This document shows positions 44,500-54,744 of a DNA stretch of 64,000 nucleotides, piece after piece (the first letter of the stretch is position 1; every line of letters begins with the position of its first letter). Origin of the DNA: Geotrypetes seraphini (taxonomy: Eukaryota; Chordata; Amphibia; Gymnophiona; Dermophiidae). The position numbers were made by a program, and so were the translations under genes. The notes beneath the pieces are model-generated. The model did no database searches. It was not told the DNA's origin and saw only the letters and a list, made by a program, of their open reading frames with translations. The DNA lies in NCBI RefSeq assembly GCF_902459505.1, contig NC_047094.1, positions 24,661,241 through 24,725,240 of the forward strand, written 5' to 3'.

Positions 44500-44971
44500 A
44501 ACTAGGTAAAGGGGCTAGAGGGGTTGCCATACAGCGAGAGATTAGAGAACCCGGGCCTCTTCTCCCTTGAAAAGAGGAGACTGAGAAGGGACATGATAGA
44601 AACATTTAAGAAACTGAAGGGAATAGACTTAGTAGATAAAGACAGGTTGTTCACCCTCTCCAAGGTAGGGAGAACGAGAGGGCATTCTCTAAAGTTGAAA
44701 GGGGATAGATTCCATACAAATGTAAGGAAGTTCTTCTTCACCCAGAGAGTGGTAGAAAACTGGAATGCCCTTCTGGAGGCTGTTATAGGGGAAAACACCC
44801 TCCAGGGATTCAAGACAAAGTTAGACAAGTTCCTGCTGAACCGGAATGTACGCAGGTAGGGCTGGTCTCAGTTAGGGTGCTGGTCTTTGACCTGGGGACC
44901 ACCACCGGAGCAGACTGCTGGGCATGATGGGCCACTAGTCTGACCCAGCAGCGGTAATTCTTATGTTCTTA
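44500..44971 (+). mobile_element. CR1 3' fragment
   Basis: Open 111-codon stretch 44524-44856 with [40 protein letters not shown] and [17 protein letters not shown]. Ends 'aattcttatgttcttagg', the CR1 octamer end. Inserted in the L1. Confidence 0.85.
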
Positions 44972-45282
44972 GGTAGGTTCTTTCAACTGGTCAAAAGTTT
45001 TTAAAGTACCATTGATTAACAATTGACTTATGTGCCAATTTAGTGGAGATTAGTCAATTAGAATTGATTAATTATTCCAGATGACCTCATCATAAAAAGT
45101 ATCTGAAGGAACAGGTAAACATTTACTCAGATATGTAAATGAAGAAATTGTAGCAGACATAACTGGTGAAAAAGTGGATTTAGATAAAGCAGACATATTT
45201 GTTAGCACAAACAAAGGACTATCTCCCTACTTAAGACATTTTCCAGTAATACTCAAGAGGGAGTATAGTCCTGGAGGAAAAG

Positions 45283-45840
45283 TCATAAGAACATAAGTAG
45301 TGCCTCCGCCGGGTCAGACCATAGGTCCATTCTGCCCAACAGTCCGCTCCCGCGGTGGCCCAAACAGGCCACGACCTGTCTGAATCCCCGAGAAGGGGCC
45401 CCCTTGCCACCTTGGTTTCCCATCGAAGTCCTAACCCTCCGGTCTTGCACATGCACGACCTGGTTGGGTTTCTGTACTCATTACTTGGATACCTCTCTCA
45501 GTATCCCACGATCCCTTTATCCCTCAGGAATCCGTCCAATCCCTGTTTGAATCCCTGTACCGTACTCTGCCTGATCACTTCCTCCGGTAGCGCATTCCAA
45601 GTGTCCACGACCCTTTGGGTGAAAAAAAACTTCCTTGCATTTGTTTTGAACCTATCTCCCTTCAGTTTCTCCGAATGCCCCCTCGTACCTGTTGTCCCCT
45701 TCAGTCCGAAGAATCTGTCCCTATCCACCCTCTCTATGCCCCTCATGATCTTGAAGGTCTCTATCATATCTCCCCTGAGCCTCCTTTTTTCCAGAGAGAA
45801 GAGCCCCAGCCTATCCAACCTCTCGGCGTATGGGCAGTGT
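45283..45840 (-). mobile_element. CR1 3' fragment
   Basis: Minus-strand copy with an open frame reading [38 protein letters not shown] and GFKQGLDGFLRDKGIVGY. The 3' end on the plus strand starts 'aagaacataagtagtgcctc'. Confidence 0.85.
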
Positions 45841-45911
45841 TCCATTATTGAACATAGTCCATAGTCCATTATTGAACAAGAACATAGTCCATAGTCCATT
45901 ATTGAACAAGA
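45841..45911. repeat. Short direct tandem repeat
   Basis: 'catagtccatagtccattat' plus 'tgaacaaga' appears twice in succession at the junction of two oppositely oriented CR1 pieces. Confidence 0.7.
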
Positions 45912-46336
45912 CATGGGGGAAGCCACTGCTTGCCCTGGATCGGTAGCATGGAATGTTGCTACTATTTGGGGTTCTGGAATCTTGGTACTCTGATATAATG
46001 GAATTTATTTATTTATTTTTAGCATGTATATACCACTTATAACTGTGTACATTCAGGTACTCAAGCATTTTTCCCTGGCTGTCCTGGCAGGCTCACACTC
46101 TATCTAATGTACCTGGGGCAATGGGGGATTAAGTGACTTGCCCAGGGTCACAAGGAGCAGTGTGGGATTTGAACCCACAATCTCAGGGTGCTGAGACTGT
46201 GGCTCTAACCACTGCACCACACACTCCTTAGGTTTTGGCCAGATACTAGGGACATGGATTGGCCACCGTGAGAACGGGCTACTGGGCTTGATGGACCATT
46301 GGTCTGACCCAGTAAGGCTATTCTTATGTTCATATG
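45912..46336 (+). mobile_element. CR1 3' tail split by a SINE
   Basis: 'gcttgccctggatcggtagc' and 'atggaatgttgctactattt' precede, and 'ggccaccgtgagaacgggct' to 'ggctattcttatgttcata' follow, the SINE at 46005-46228. Confidence 0.75.
46005..46228 (-). mobile_element. MIR-like tRNA SINE
   Basis: Reverse complement gives head 'gtgcagtggttagagccaca', B box 'gggttcaaatccc', core 'gtgaccctgggcaagtcact' and an (AAAT)n-type tail. Confidence 0.85.
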
Positions 46337-46486
46337 GGGAGTGAGTGGAGAGCCAAATGAGACAATCCGTTTCACTTCAACAGCTTCATCAGGGGATGTT
46401 CGTAGAGAAACAGCAAGCTGAATGACAATAAACAATAATTTTGAAGATGGTTTGAGCACATCCCCTGATGAAACTGTTGATATGTG
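46337..46486. repeat. Penelope-related foldback with hammerhead-like cores
   Basis: Minus strand 46364-46396 reads CCTGATGAAGCTGTTGAAG then TGAAACGGATTG, and the opposite arm has 'cccctgatgaaactgttga' near 46461. Same segment as 35665-35825, in inverse orientation. Confidence 0.55.
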
Positions 46487-46500
46487 CATGCATTCACATT

Positions 46501-46614
46501 GGGGTCCTTTTATTAAGGTGTGCTAAATGGTAAGATACCCATAGGAATATAATGGATGTCTTAGCATTTAGCATGTGCTAAATTGGTTAGCACACCTTAT
46601 AATAACAGGACCCC
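46501..46614. mobile_element. Harbinger-like palindromic MITE
   Basis: GGGGTCCTTTTATTAAGGTG to CACCTTATAATAACAGGACCCC. Duplication ATT at 46498-46500 and 46615-46617. Confidence 0.85.
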
Positions 46615-46639
46615 ATTATATTTAGGAACTTTTTATTTT

Positions 46640-47110
46640 TCTCTTTTTATTCTTCTCCTTTTACATGATGTGTTTTTTTAATGCCTGATATGCATGTTTT
46701 TGGGGTTTTTTGTTTTTTTTTAAGAATTGTATTGTATTTGATATTATATTTTTTAAATTTGAGTTTTAAAATATTTTTTAGTGTATACTTTTTGATATAT
46801 ATATATGGTATATATCTTGTATATTATGTTTTTAGTGTCCCCTGATGAAGGCATATCCATATGCTGAAACTTGGATCTTTGTTGGGACCATGGGCTCCTT
46901 TTACAAAGGTGCGCTAGCGATTTTAGCGTGCGCTACCCCAAAAACTACCGCTAGCTCAAGAGGCGGTAGCGGTAGCGCACACGGCATTTTAGCGCATGCT
47001 ATTCCACACTTTAAGGCCCTAACGCACCTTTGTAAAAGGAGTCCTAAAAGTTTTTAAAGAATAAATCAATATTATTTGGTTATTAGGACATCTCTCTTGC
47101 CTTTTTTTTT
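46640..47110 (+). repeat. Penelope-type 3' segment with hammerhead-like core, split by a MITE
   Basis: Core at 46842-46889: CTGATGA-AG-GCATAT-cc-ATATGC-T-GAAAC, whose 6-bp helix is perfect, then 'gttggg'. The MITE at 46892-47044 separates it from the 'taaaagtttttaaagaataa' tail. Confidence 0.5.
46892..47044. mobile_element. Harbinger-like palindromic MITE
   Basis: GGGCTCCTTTTACAAAGGTG to CACCTTTGTAAAAGGAGTCC. Flanks CAT / TAA do not match exactly. Confidence 0.8.
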
Positions 47111-48315
47111 TGTTGTTTGATCACTACAATAAGGCAAGATTTTCTCTTTGTTTGCTCAGATTCAACTCTGGCACCTTATTGGGCAGGTTGGACTGTACAG
47201 ATCTTTTTCTGCCAGCATTTAATATGTTACTGTGTTATCTTCCACAAGACCTATTTTATTCCAGTGGGCCCTGCTGCAGATAATCTTTAAATTAAAAAAA
47301 CCCCTATATGCTAATGCACTTAGCAGACACTGGGGCCCTTTTACTAAGGGACATGTTTATTAAAGAGCTGTAAATATTTGCACTTACCACATGTTAGGAG
47401 CAAAAACTAGCATGCAGTAAGAACAAAACCTGTTTGGTAAATGCAAGAGGGGGGGGGGGTTGCTCAGCATCTATTCTGCATTTACCACACTTATTGCATG
47501 GGAATTGAATTGTGTGCAGTGAGAGAGAGAGAGAACAGGAGCACCCCTAGTTCTGGCCCATAAAAAAACCACAAAATACTGGTGGCATGTTGCGCCTCCC
47601 TGATCCAATACCCCCTCCATCTAATCTCCCTGAAAATCCCCTTCCCAATCAGATCTCCTGATCTGTTCCAATCTTATCCCCTCTCAAAATATCCATATCT
47701 GATATGATCCCCCTAATCCATTTCCCCCTTTAAATAAGCCTCCCCTAACCAATCCGATCCCCTTCCTAATAAGTCCTACCTGAAATCACATTGAAGTTGA
47801 AATCCCACCCCTTTGCAAAACTCCTCCCTCTCACACTGACTTGACCCTCCCCGTTATCTGACACCACCCCAAGCAATCCTGGAACTTATCGGGGTAATCC
47901 CTTGTGGTCTAGAAGTGACTGTTACTACACATTAATTGCCATGTTTACATATTGCTGCAAAAATCAATTGCAGAGGAATTGACCTGATAGTTCACTAAAA
48001 TCACAGTGCACACTGATTTGAAAGATCCTGGCTTGAATCCCAAGCTAGCATTTGCTCCCTCATCTGGCAGGAGTTGGGAATGCTGCAGATACAGCATTTA
48101 TGGTCCCTAGAGAAAGAATTCTCCATTATCATGCAACAACAGCACCCAGAGGCTAGACTTAAGGTCAACATTAACTGAGTTCCATATTGCAAGAAGCATC
48201 AGAAGAGGCTGCAGTTTGTAACCCAGGGACGAGAGCTGTCACCTTTGGGGTTGGGTTTAATAGAGAAGAGGATAGAAAACTGGGGAGGAAAATTGGGAAT
48301 GAAACTGGATTGCAA
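47111..48315. other. Intergenic, degenerate repeats, no gene
   Basis: 47180-47245 looks like an eroded LINE 3' tip. 47580-47880 is C/T-rich with recurring 'aatccgatcccc'-like strings. 'cccttttactaaggga' at 47337 hints at a broken Harbinger-like MITE. No exon seen. Confidence 0.35.
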
Positions 48316-48318
48316 AAA

Positions 48319-48358
<40 letters not shown>
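48316..48358. repeat. (AT)n microsatellite after poly-A
   Basis: Poly-A followed by about 15 AT units. Overlapping open frames are artefacts of this tract. Confidence 0.9.
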
Positions 48359-48359
<1 letters not shown>

Positions 48360-49026
48360 AATTTTTTTGCATTGAAGAAAACCCACTCTCCTGCATTTGG
48401 TTTATAGAATGACACTGGATTCCCAGCCCAGGTTTTAACTGAGCTGGAAATCCAGAGACTAGGAAGAAATTGCTGGACAAAAAAGGAAAACAGTTTAGTG
48501 AACAAAGAGGCTATTGCATCTCTTTAAGTTTGTATTAATGCACTGTAGCAGAGCCCAGTCCAGACTCACCCAGAGCACCACCCACATACACTCAAACAGC
48601 ACAAACAACCACTGTAAAAAAAAAGGTGAAACCACAAGAAAGCTTTTATTTTTCTAGAGACCTGAGACTCTCAGACTTAGGAAAGGCACAAACAATTGTT
48701 TAGTTTTCATAGCTTTACGGCACATTTATTCTCCTTATTGACTTGGCTTACCCTGCTTCAGTAGAGACCAGTTACCCCTGGAGGTTCTTGCACACATTCC
48801 AAACTTTCCAAGGTTCCCTCAGCCTACAGCTAGGAAAGGGGACTCCTTCCTTCCTCAGACACTTTTCTCTCTGGTGGGGATCTCTCTCCAATGATTCCCC
48901 TCTGTGGCAGATAAACACCTCCCTGCTGAACCCCGCCCCCTCAGCTCAGCACACAGCTGTAAAGCCCAGTGCGGTCTGGGACATGTAGTCCACTCAGTCT
49001 TGGGCTGGCAGTCCCTGCTGTATGGA
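48359..49026. other. Intergenic, no gene seen
   Basis: Unremarkable DNA. No splice-flanked coding segment or clear repeat boundary noticed. Confidence 0.35.
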
Positions 49027-49034
49027 GGCAGAAT

Positions 49035-49383
49035 CAGGGCAGGATTAACCAATAGGCCCAGTAGGCACGTGCCTAGGGTCCAAAATGGTCAGGGAGGCCC
49101 GATGAAGGAGGGCATCAATATTTTTTTCCAAACAACGATAGGCCTCTCCAGCATCGATTGGCAACGCAGGCACCCCCCCTCCCCCCCCCCCATTGACGGA
49201 AAGTAAGACAAGCAAGCAACATGGGTAAGAGGGAACTGTAATTTTGCAAGCGGTGCTGCTTGTCCAAAGCTTCCCTCTGATGCAGCTTCCTGTTTCCACT
49301 TGAGCGCATGGTGGGATGGGGCGGGGCATGGGGCCCAGTGTACTTGTGTGCCCAGAGGCCCTCGACAAATTAATCCTGCCCTG
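49035..49383. mobile_element. hAT MITE, CAGGGCAGGATTAA family
   Basis: Terminal repeats CAGGGCAGGATTAACC and TTAATCCTGCCCTG. Exact duplication GGCAGAAT at 49027-49034 and 49384-49391. 349 bp. Confidence 0.92.
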
Positions 49384-49899
49384 GGCAGAATGGTAGTATT
49401 AGCGGAAGATAACCCCTTACTCTTCCACATATATACTAAAACAACTCATGCCAAGTTTGTGGCCAAACCTTACACTACCCATCCCTTCCCCCTCCAGATC
49501 CGACCCCATCTACAGGTCCAGAGTGGGTAGGAGAAATCTCCATACACTAAAATAGCACCAGAAGGGCAGAAACAACTTGAGATTGCTGCTGCCACTTAAG
49601 AACCCATGGTTATGGAAAGATGTGGAAGGTGTTGGATCTCACCACAAGTCAGGGTGTCCTTTTTTATGCAGGTGGCATTTTAGAGTGAAGGTACTGGTGG
49701 TTTAATTATTGGAAATTAAATTAAAAAGAAATGCAAGTTTGTTTTGTTTTCCAAATGAAAGAAAAAAAAATAGCAATTTAATTTTAACGCCCTATTTTGC
49801 TTCAGAGAAAAGCGCATCCTTATAAATGCAACCAACAGATTTCTACGGTCTCGATCGGAGTCTGAAAATAGTACAGAACCCCAAAGGTCCGACCTAGAC

Positions 49900-50330
49900 A
49901 GAGTCAAACACGCCCCCCTCCAGCTGCCGCCACGCCCCTCCACCTGACGTCACTCTCGCTTACACCAACAACATCTCGCTCTGGACACGCCCTGTCTGCA
50001 GCGACCAATGAGCGCGTCGGGACTTGCACGGTCCTTCCGGAGGGGAGGGCGGGTGGAGCGACGGTGAGCAGTTCTCTGATAGGTGGTGGTTGCTGGGTTT
50101 TGAGGTTCTCGGGCTCGCGCGCTCGCTCCTCTTGTCTCGCGCAGGTGAGTGACCGCGGCCGGTGCCTCTCGCCGCAGCCTCTCCTCACCTCGGTCCCGTA
50201 TGTGCAGCGGGCAGGACCCGAGCCTGGGCCTGTGTGGAGCTACCTGTACATCCCCGTCATAGCGCTGCAGCTGTCTGAATCTTCAGCTTCCTGGCTATAT
50301 CCCGCCCACGAGCTTCGTGGGCATTGATAG
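49900..50330 (+). promoter_or_regulatory. TECPR1: TECPR1 promoter and 5' UTR exon
   Basis: CpG-rich block with a perfect CRE TGACGTCA (49945-49952), a CCAAT box (50005-50009) and no TATA. Two good splice donors follow on the plus strand: gcag|gtgagt at 50144/50145 and atag|gtaaga at 50330/50331. Either could join the acceptor at 59214. It lies 9 kb upstream of the TECPR1 ATG exon and about 8 kb from the divergent BRI3 promoter. The exact start site is unknown. Confidence 0.65.
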
Positions 50331-50441
50331 GTAAGAAATTCCGGCGAGATGGTTTGTCTTTGGGTGATTTTGCAGTGCCTAGTCCCATATTGGTTCTAGA
50401 AGAGATCCTTGCAGCATGGAATGCACGCTATTGGTCCAACA

Positions 50442-50614
50442 CAGGGGTAGGCAATTCCGGTCCTCGAGAGCCGGAGTCAGGTCAGGTTTTAAGGATATCC
50501 ACAATGAATATGTATGAGATGGATTTGCATGCACTGCCTCCTTGAGATGCAAATCTATCTCATGCATATTTATTGTGGATATCCTGAAAACCGGACCTGA
50601 CTTGCCTACCCCTG
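50442..50614. mobile_element. Palindromic hAT MITE, family B
   Basis: CAGGGGTAGGCAATTCCGGT to TTGCCTACCCCTG. Duplication GTCCAACA / GTCTAACA at 50434-50441 and 50615-50622. Confidence 0.88.
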
Positions 50615-50622
50615 GTCTAACA

Positions 50623-51255
50623 GTAGTCTAAAAATGATCAGGTTGATGTTTTTATGTGAGTTTCTGGGAAGTCATTCAGGTGAAGAACACTTGAGGCCAG
50701 TAAAATTTAGTGCATCCTGCAAAGAATTCAATAATTTAGACTGGAATCATTTTGTTTTCACTAAATTACTAAAAGTAGTAAATTTATATATAAAAAAATA
50801 TAAGCTAGGCTTAATCTGACCAGGGTCTATTCCAGCTCAGCATCCCATCTCTAATGACTAAAGTTCTTGCCTCCACAGCTGTCTGCACATGTTTACTTAC
50901 CTTCAGTGTGTATTGCATTGACAGAGCTAACACAATCTACTCCTACTTCCTGCTTTGGGCCTGTAATCTTTACACTCGTAGCTTATTTTAATTTTATATT
51001 GGCAAAATAAAAATATAAACACATAAGTAAATGTCAAGAACAATTTTTAAACAAAACCATAAATGATACTAAAAATGATCCAATTTATCTTTCACATTTT
51101 AAATAATATTACCCTATCCCTTAATGAATAACTGAATTTATCATCAAGATAATGCGAGACTTTGTACTCTTACAGTCTGTGATTGTTGGGTAGACTGAAC
51201 AGACTGTTCAGGTCTTTATCTGTCATTATTTATTATATTACTATCTATTCACATC
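50623..51255. other. TECPR1 intron 1 stretch, no gene seen
   Basis: AT-rich intronic DNA. An eroded LINE 3' tip is possible at 51170-51245 ('gggtagactgaacagactgt'). Confidence 0.4.
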
Positions 51256-51376
51256 CACAATTCACCTCCACCACTCCCCCCCCCCCCCCAAATCCTCTGG
51301 TGACTCAAAGAATCTGAACTGGAGAATGACACAGGGACAAATTTTTCCCTGTTCCCATGGGGACTCATTTTACCAT
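51256..51376. repeat. 121-bp direct repeat, left copy
   Basis: Identical to 52236-52357 except for one base in a C run (14 versus 15 C). It includes host flank, the ATCTGAAC target site and the first part of the hAT MITE found whole at 52301. Interpreted as a very long target duplication made by the Penelope-like insertion. Confidence 0.85.
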
Positions 51377-52235
51377 GTAACGATGTAATAATTTATTTTT
51401 ATATATACCACGCCTCAGAGACCAAGTATAACAGCACACATTGGCTAAATACTTTGTTGGGTCTTGATATCTATCATTGGCAAGTGGTAAATTTAGGTAT
51501 TTTTATCCTTTTAATTTTCTTCTTAACTATTTTTTATTATTTATTATTTATTTGTGCTTTTTTAAGTTCTTCTCAAAAAAATTTTTAAACTAGATGTGAA
51601 CATCTTATCCACCAAATACTATGAAAGATAGCTCTAAGATAGTGCATAATATTCAAAGACAGCACTTATCTGAAAAGCAGTTCACACTGTTTGTGATCCC
51701 AACGGGGCCACCGTTTCACCTGAAGTGGCTTCGTCAGGGGAACGTCGTGAACAGTGTCTGAAATGAGTAACAAAAGTTATATTTATCTCAATAGTATTCG
51801 AATATGCACAAAACTAAATTTTAAAACATGTTCAATTACTTAGCAAACTTACGGAACCAGCGTGGCTTCAACATATATCTTTCAAAAAATGGCGTCGGTG
51901 AAAACCAACGCTAAGCAATTTAAAGGGACTTTAATCAGCTGTCGGTACAGCGTGGACAGCGTCAAAAAACGTGACTACGTAATGACGTCTGTGAAGCTGA
52001 CATCGTGGGAAAATGCACAAAAAAAATTTTTTTGTCTTCAACCAAAATAGGTCAAATGGTAAATGTCATGAGCTGTGTCAGATCTATGAACAAACATATT
52101 AGTTTAGTAGTATGGTGACCAATCAATTTTGTCATTCAGACCAGAAGGATATATTGATTGTAAAGTATATATCCAAAAAGTTTCTCTTCGTTTAAGCAAA
52201 CTAACTCTATCACCTCCTCTCTTGTTTTTATTTAT
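51377..52235 (-). mobile_element. 5'-truncated Penelope-like retroelement
   Basis: The minus strand opens with a reading frame already in progress at the insertion edge. 52220 down to 52104 encodes RGGDRVSLLKRRETFWIYTL, then QSIYPSGLNDKIDWSPYY and stop. RGGDR..LL.RRE.FWIY.L and P.GLN are the conserved end of the Penelope-like GIY-YIG endonuclease region. The 3' part contains a hammerhead-like core (51695-51740 minus strand: CTGACGAAGCC ... GTGAAACGG ... CCGTTGGG). The reverse transcriptase is absent through 5' truncation. It is flanked by the 121-bp direct repeats. Confidence 0.85.
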
Positions 52236-52357
52236 CACAATTCACCTCCACCACTCCCCCCCCCCCCCCCAAATCCTCTGGTGACTCAAAGAATCTGAAC
52301 TGGAGAATGACACAGGGACAAATTTTTCCCTGTTCCCATGGGGACTCATTTTACCAT
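52236..52357. repeat. 121-bp direct repeat, right copy
   Basis: Partner of 51256-51376. The remainder of the hAT MITE continues directly after it, showing that this copy kept the original context. Confidence 0.85.
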
Positions 52358-52575
52358 CCCATCCCCGCAAGTTCTTTTCCTGTCCCTGCCCCATTCCTTC
52401 AAACTCCATCCTCATCTGCATAAGTCTCAAACACTTTAAAATCATACGTGTTCGAGGCTTGTGTGGTTAAGGCAGAGCTTATAGGAATGGGCAGAGATAG
52501 GAACAGTGACAAAACTCACATGGACAAGGAAATTGAGTTCCTGTGGGGAAATATTTGTCCCCATGTCATTCTCTA
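52301..52575. mobile_element. hAT MITE, TAGAG-type family
   Basis: TGGAGAATGACACAGGGACA to 'tccccatgtcattctcta'. Duplication ATCTGAAC / ATCTGAAA at 52293-52300 and 52576-52583. Internal 'ctcaaacactttaaaatcat' is shared with 7849. Confidence 0.85.
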
Positions 52576-52854
52576 ATCTGAAATACCTAAGTGTCTTCTC
52601 CTAAGGCTTAATTTAATGGTGATCTCTCTGGATCATAACCACCTAGCTTCTAAATCTAGGTCACGAAGCATTTATTACACTCTCCTTGAGACTTGCTTTG
52701 CTCATACCTCAGCCAGATGTAACTTTAATTGAAGAGCCCCTTGCATGTTGGGTAGTCCTCTGCATCCACCCCATAGAGAGAAAATCTCCATCTCAGCTTC
52801 AAGCACAGCACAGCAAGGCAAGGTCTCAAGAGCTCTCGTGCTGCCTTTCATCTG

Positions 52855-53001
52855 CTTGCCCTGGATCGGAAGCATGGAATGTTGCTACTCTTTGGGTTTT
52901 GGCCAGGTACTAGTGACCTGGATTGGCCACCTTGAGAACAGGCTACTAGGCTTGATGGACCATTGGTCTGACCCAGTATGGCTATGTTATGTTCTTATCT
53001 T
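52855..53001 (+). mobile_element. CR1 3' tail
   Basis: 'cttgccctggatcggaagca' to 'ggctatgttatgttcttat', the full CR1 3' UTR end without coding sequence. Confidence 0.75.
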
Positions 53002-53099
53002 TTTTTCACCAGTTTGACATTCATCAGCTGTAGAATTCACCTCCATTTTTTTTCCTATCATGGTCATTCAAACAATTTAGCAGCCCATCTTGTCAGTGG

Positions 53100-53220
53100 T
53101 TGTTGAACTAATACAAATATTTCAGACAGTAGCGAGGTAAACGTTTGTGGGAGCAATTTTGAGCAACGTTTACCTCGCTCCTGAAGAAAAGTTTCTAGTT
53201 GAAACATGCATGTCGGGGGA
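53100..53220 (+). repeat. Penelope-type hairpin and hammerhead-like core
   Basis: 'gcgaggtaaacgtt' and its complement 'aacgtttacctcgc' form a hairpin (53131-53179). CTGAAGA ... GTTGAAACATGCATGTCGG follows (53181-53215), where ACATG/CATGT pairs as a short stem III before C. Confidence 0.5.
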
Positions 53221-53958
53221 GGTGCAGGAGGAACTATCTACTGTTAAGATAAGTGATGGGTTCCTTTTAATCACAGCGCCAATAGGAATATGAAAACTAT
53301 TAGGCTTGAGTTATATACAAAAATGATAGATACGTCGTTTTAAAAAAAAAAAATTAAATAAATGAAAAAATACAGAATAAAATAAAGTTGTTTAATAAAT
53401 CTGGACTGATGCAGAATAAAAAGTAACCGGCAGTGTGGTGCCTAGTTACAAACAGAAGGTCCATACAAATGTCTTAAATTGATATAAATAAGATTGGTTG
53501 AAGAGAAATATTGTTGAAACATCTTTGGAAGTAAGATGAAATCAGTCATTGGCATTAAAAAAAACCAACTCCAGCCTGTATAACCAAACCTTGAACATAG
53601 TTGAAACACTCACAGCTGGGTTAAAGGTGCACCAGAGGTCACATATCTGGTACGGTCCTGTACAGCCAGGCTTCTTCTCACAGCTTCTAAACGCTGTTCC
53701 ATTCAGATGGAAACCCAATAAGAAATCTTGTTTCATCGGTGAAGCCGGCTGCTTCAGGGGAAATATACCAACCCTGTGCACTAATCCTCCAAACAGCGGT
53801 GCCTGTTTATAAAATCTAAGTGCCATTTACTGAATCTAGTCCACAACGGATAGAAAATAGGTAATTGTTGCATTTTACCCCATAACATGAGCTACTCTGT
53901 ATCTAAGCTATATTTTCAGGAAACATGCAGAAATGTATTGAAAGCAAGGCAATAGGAA
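53221..53958. other. TECPR1 intron 1 stretch, no gene seen
   Basis: AT-rich sequence. 53542-53826 has open frames on both strands with no recognisable domain. Confidence 0.35.
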
Positions 53959-53966
53959 TATGTCAC

Positions 53967-54341
53967 CAGTGGTTGTAACTGGGAAGGGTGGCACCCGGTA
54001 TTGCTGCGTCATATACCACCCACCCCTCCACGCTCTCTTCCCTGCCACTTGAGCACCCCCCCCCCCCCCCCGCTCCTCGCATATCTCTTGAAATGTTCGC
54101 CGGTGCAAACAGCATCTCCCACCTGCTGCTTGCGCCAGCCTCTGCTTCCTTCTGATGTCACATCCTGGCCCTGGGAAGTGGCATCAGAAGGAAGCCGAGG
54201 CCGCGCAAGCAGCAGGTGGGAGATGCTGCTGACGCCAGAGAACATTTCAAGATGTATGCCGGGGAGCAGGAGAGGCGCTGGCGCCACTGTGAAGACAGCG
54301 CCCGGGGCAGTCCGCCCCCACACCCCCGTACTATGCTACTG
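53967..54341. mobile_element. hAT-like palindromic element
   Basis: CAGTGGTTGTAACTGGGA to GTACTATGCTACTG. Duplication TATGTCAC / CATGTCAC at 53959-53966 and 54342-54349. The inner arms 'cttccttctgatgtcacatc' / 'agtggcatcagaaggaag' pair. Confidence 0.7.
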
Positions 54342-54458
54342 CATGTCACCTTACCCTAATGCCGCAGCCTTTTTAAAATAGAAGGCTCAAATATTAAATG
54401 GAACGTAACAGTTGTCCAGCATATGTTTAACAGAAATTTAGGTGACCTCTTTCACACT

Positions 54459-54614
54459 GGGTTTTACTAAGCCGCAATAGAGGTTTCTACTGCAGCCTGG
54501 AGCGTGAAATGCTTCGACGCTACTCCGACGCTTATAGAATTCCTATGAGCATCGGAGCATTTAGCTCTCCAGGCTGCAGTAGAAGCCTTTACTGCAGCTT
54601 AGTAAAAAGAGCCC
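54459..54614. mobile_element. Harbinger-like palindromic MITE
   Basis: 'gggttttactaagccgcaat' to 'gcagcttagtaaaaagagccc', with the centre 'gacgcttatagaattcctatgagc'. Confidence 0.7.
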
Positions 54615-54744
54615 TCAGTTTGTAGCAAACATGGAATCACTTCTGCTTAATAAATGCTAAGGTTAATTTCAGCCAAACAGCGCGTTCCAAATGCCCTCCA
54701 TAAGCAGACACACAAGTGCAGAAATGTGTGCACCCCTGTCTTAA

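Larger units (their letters stand above)
42930..45280 (-). mobile_element. Old L1/Tx1-type LINE broken by later insertions
   Basis: Minus-strand remnants resemble the ORF2 C terminus: 'KRLELLYIKFSTVATF' and an FW..I block near 43690-43800, plus 'LINGTLKTFDQLKE' near 45000. The element is interrupted by MITEs at 43104 and 43449, a hAT at 43854 and a CR1 at 44500. Confidence 0.6.
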
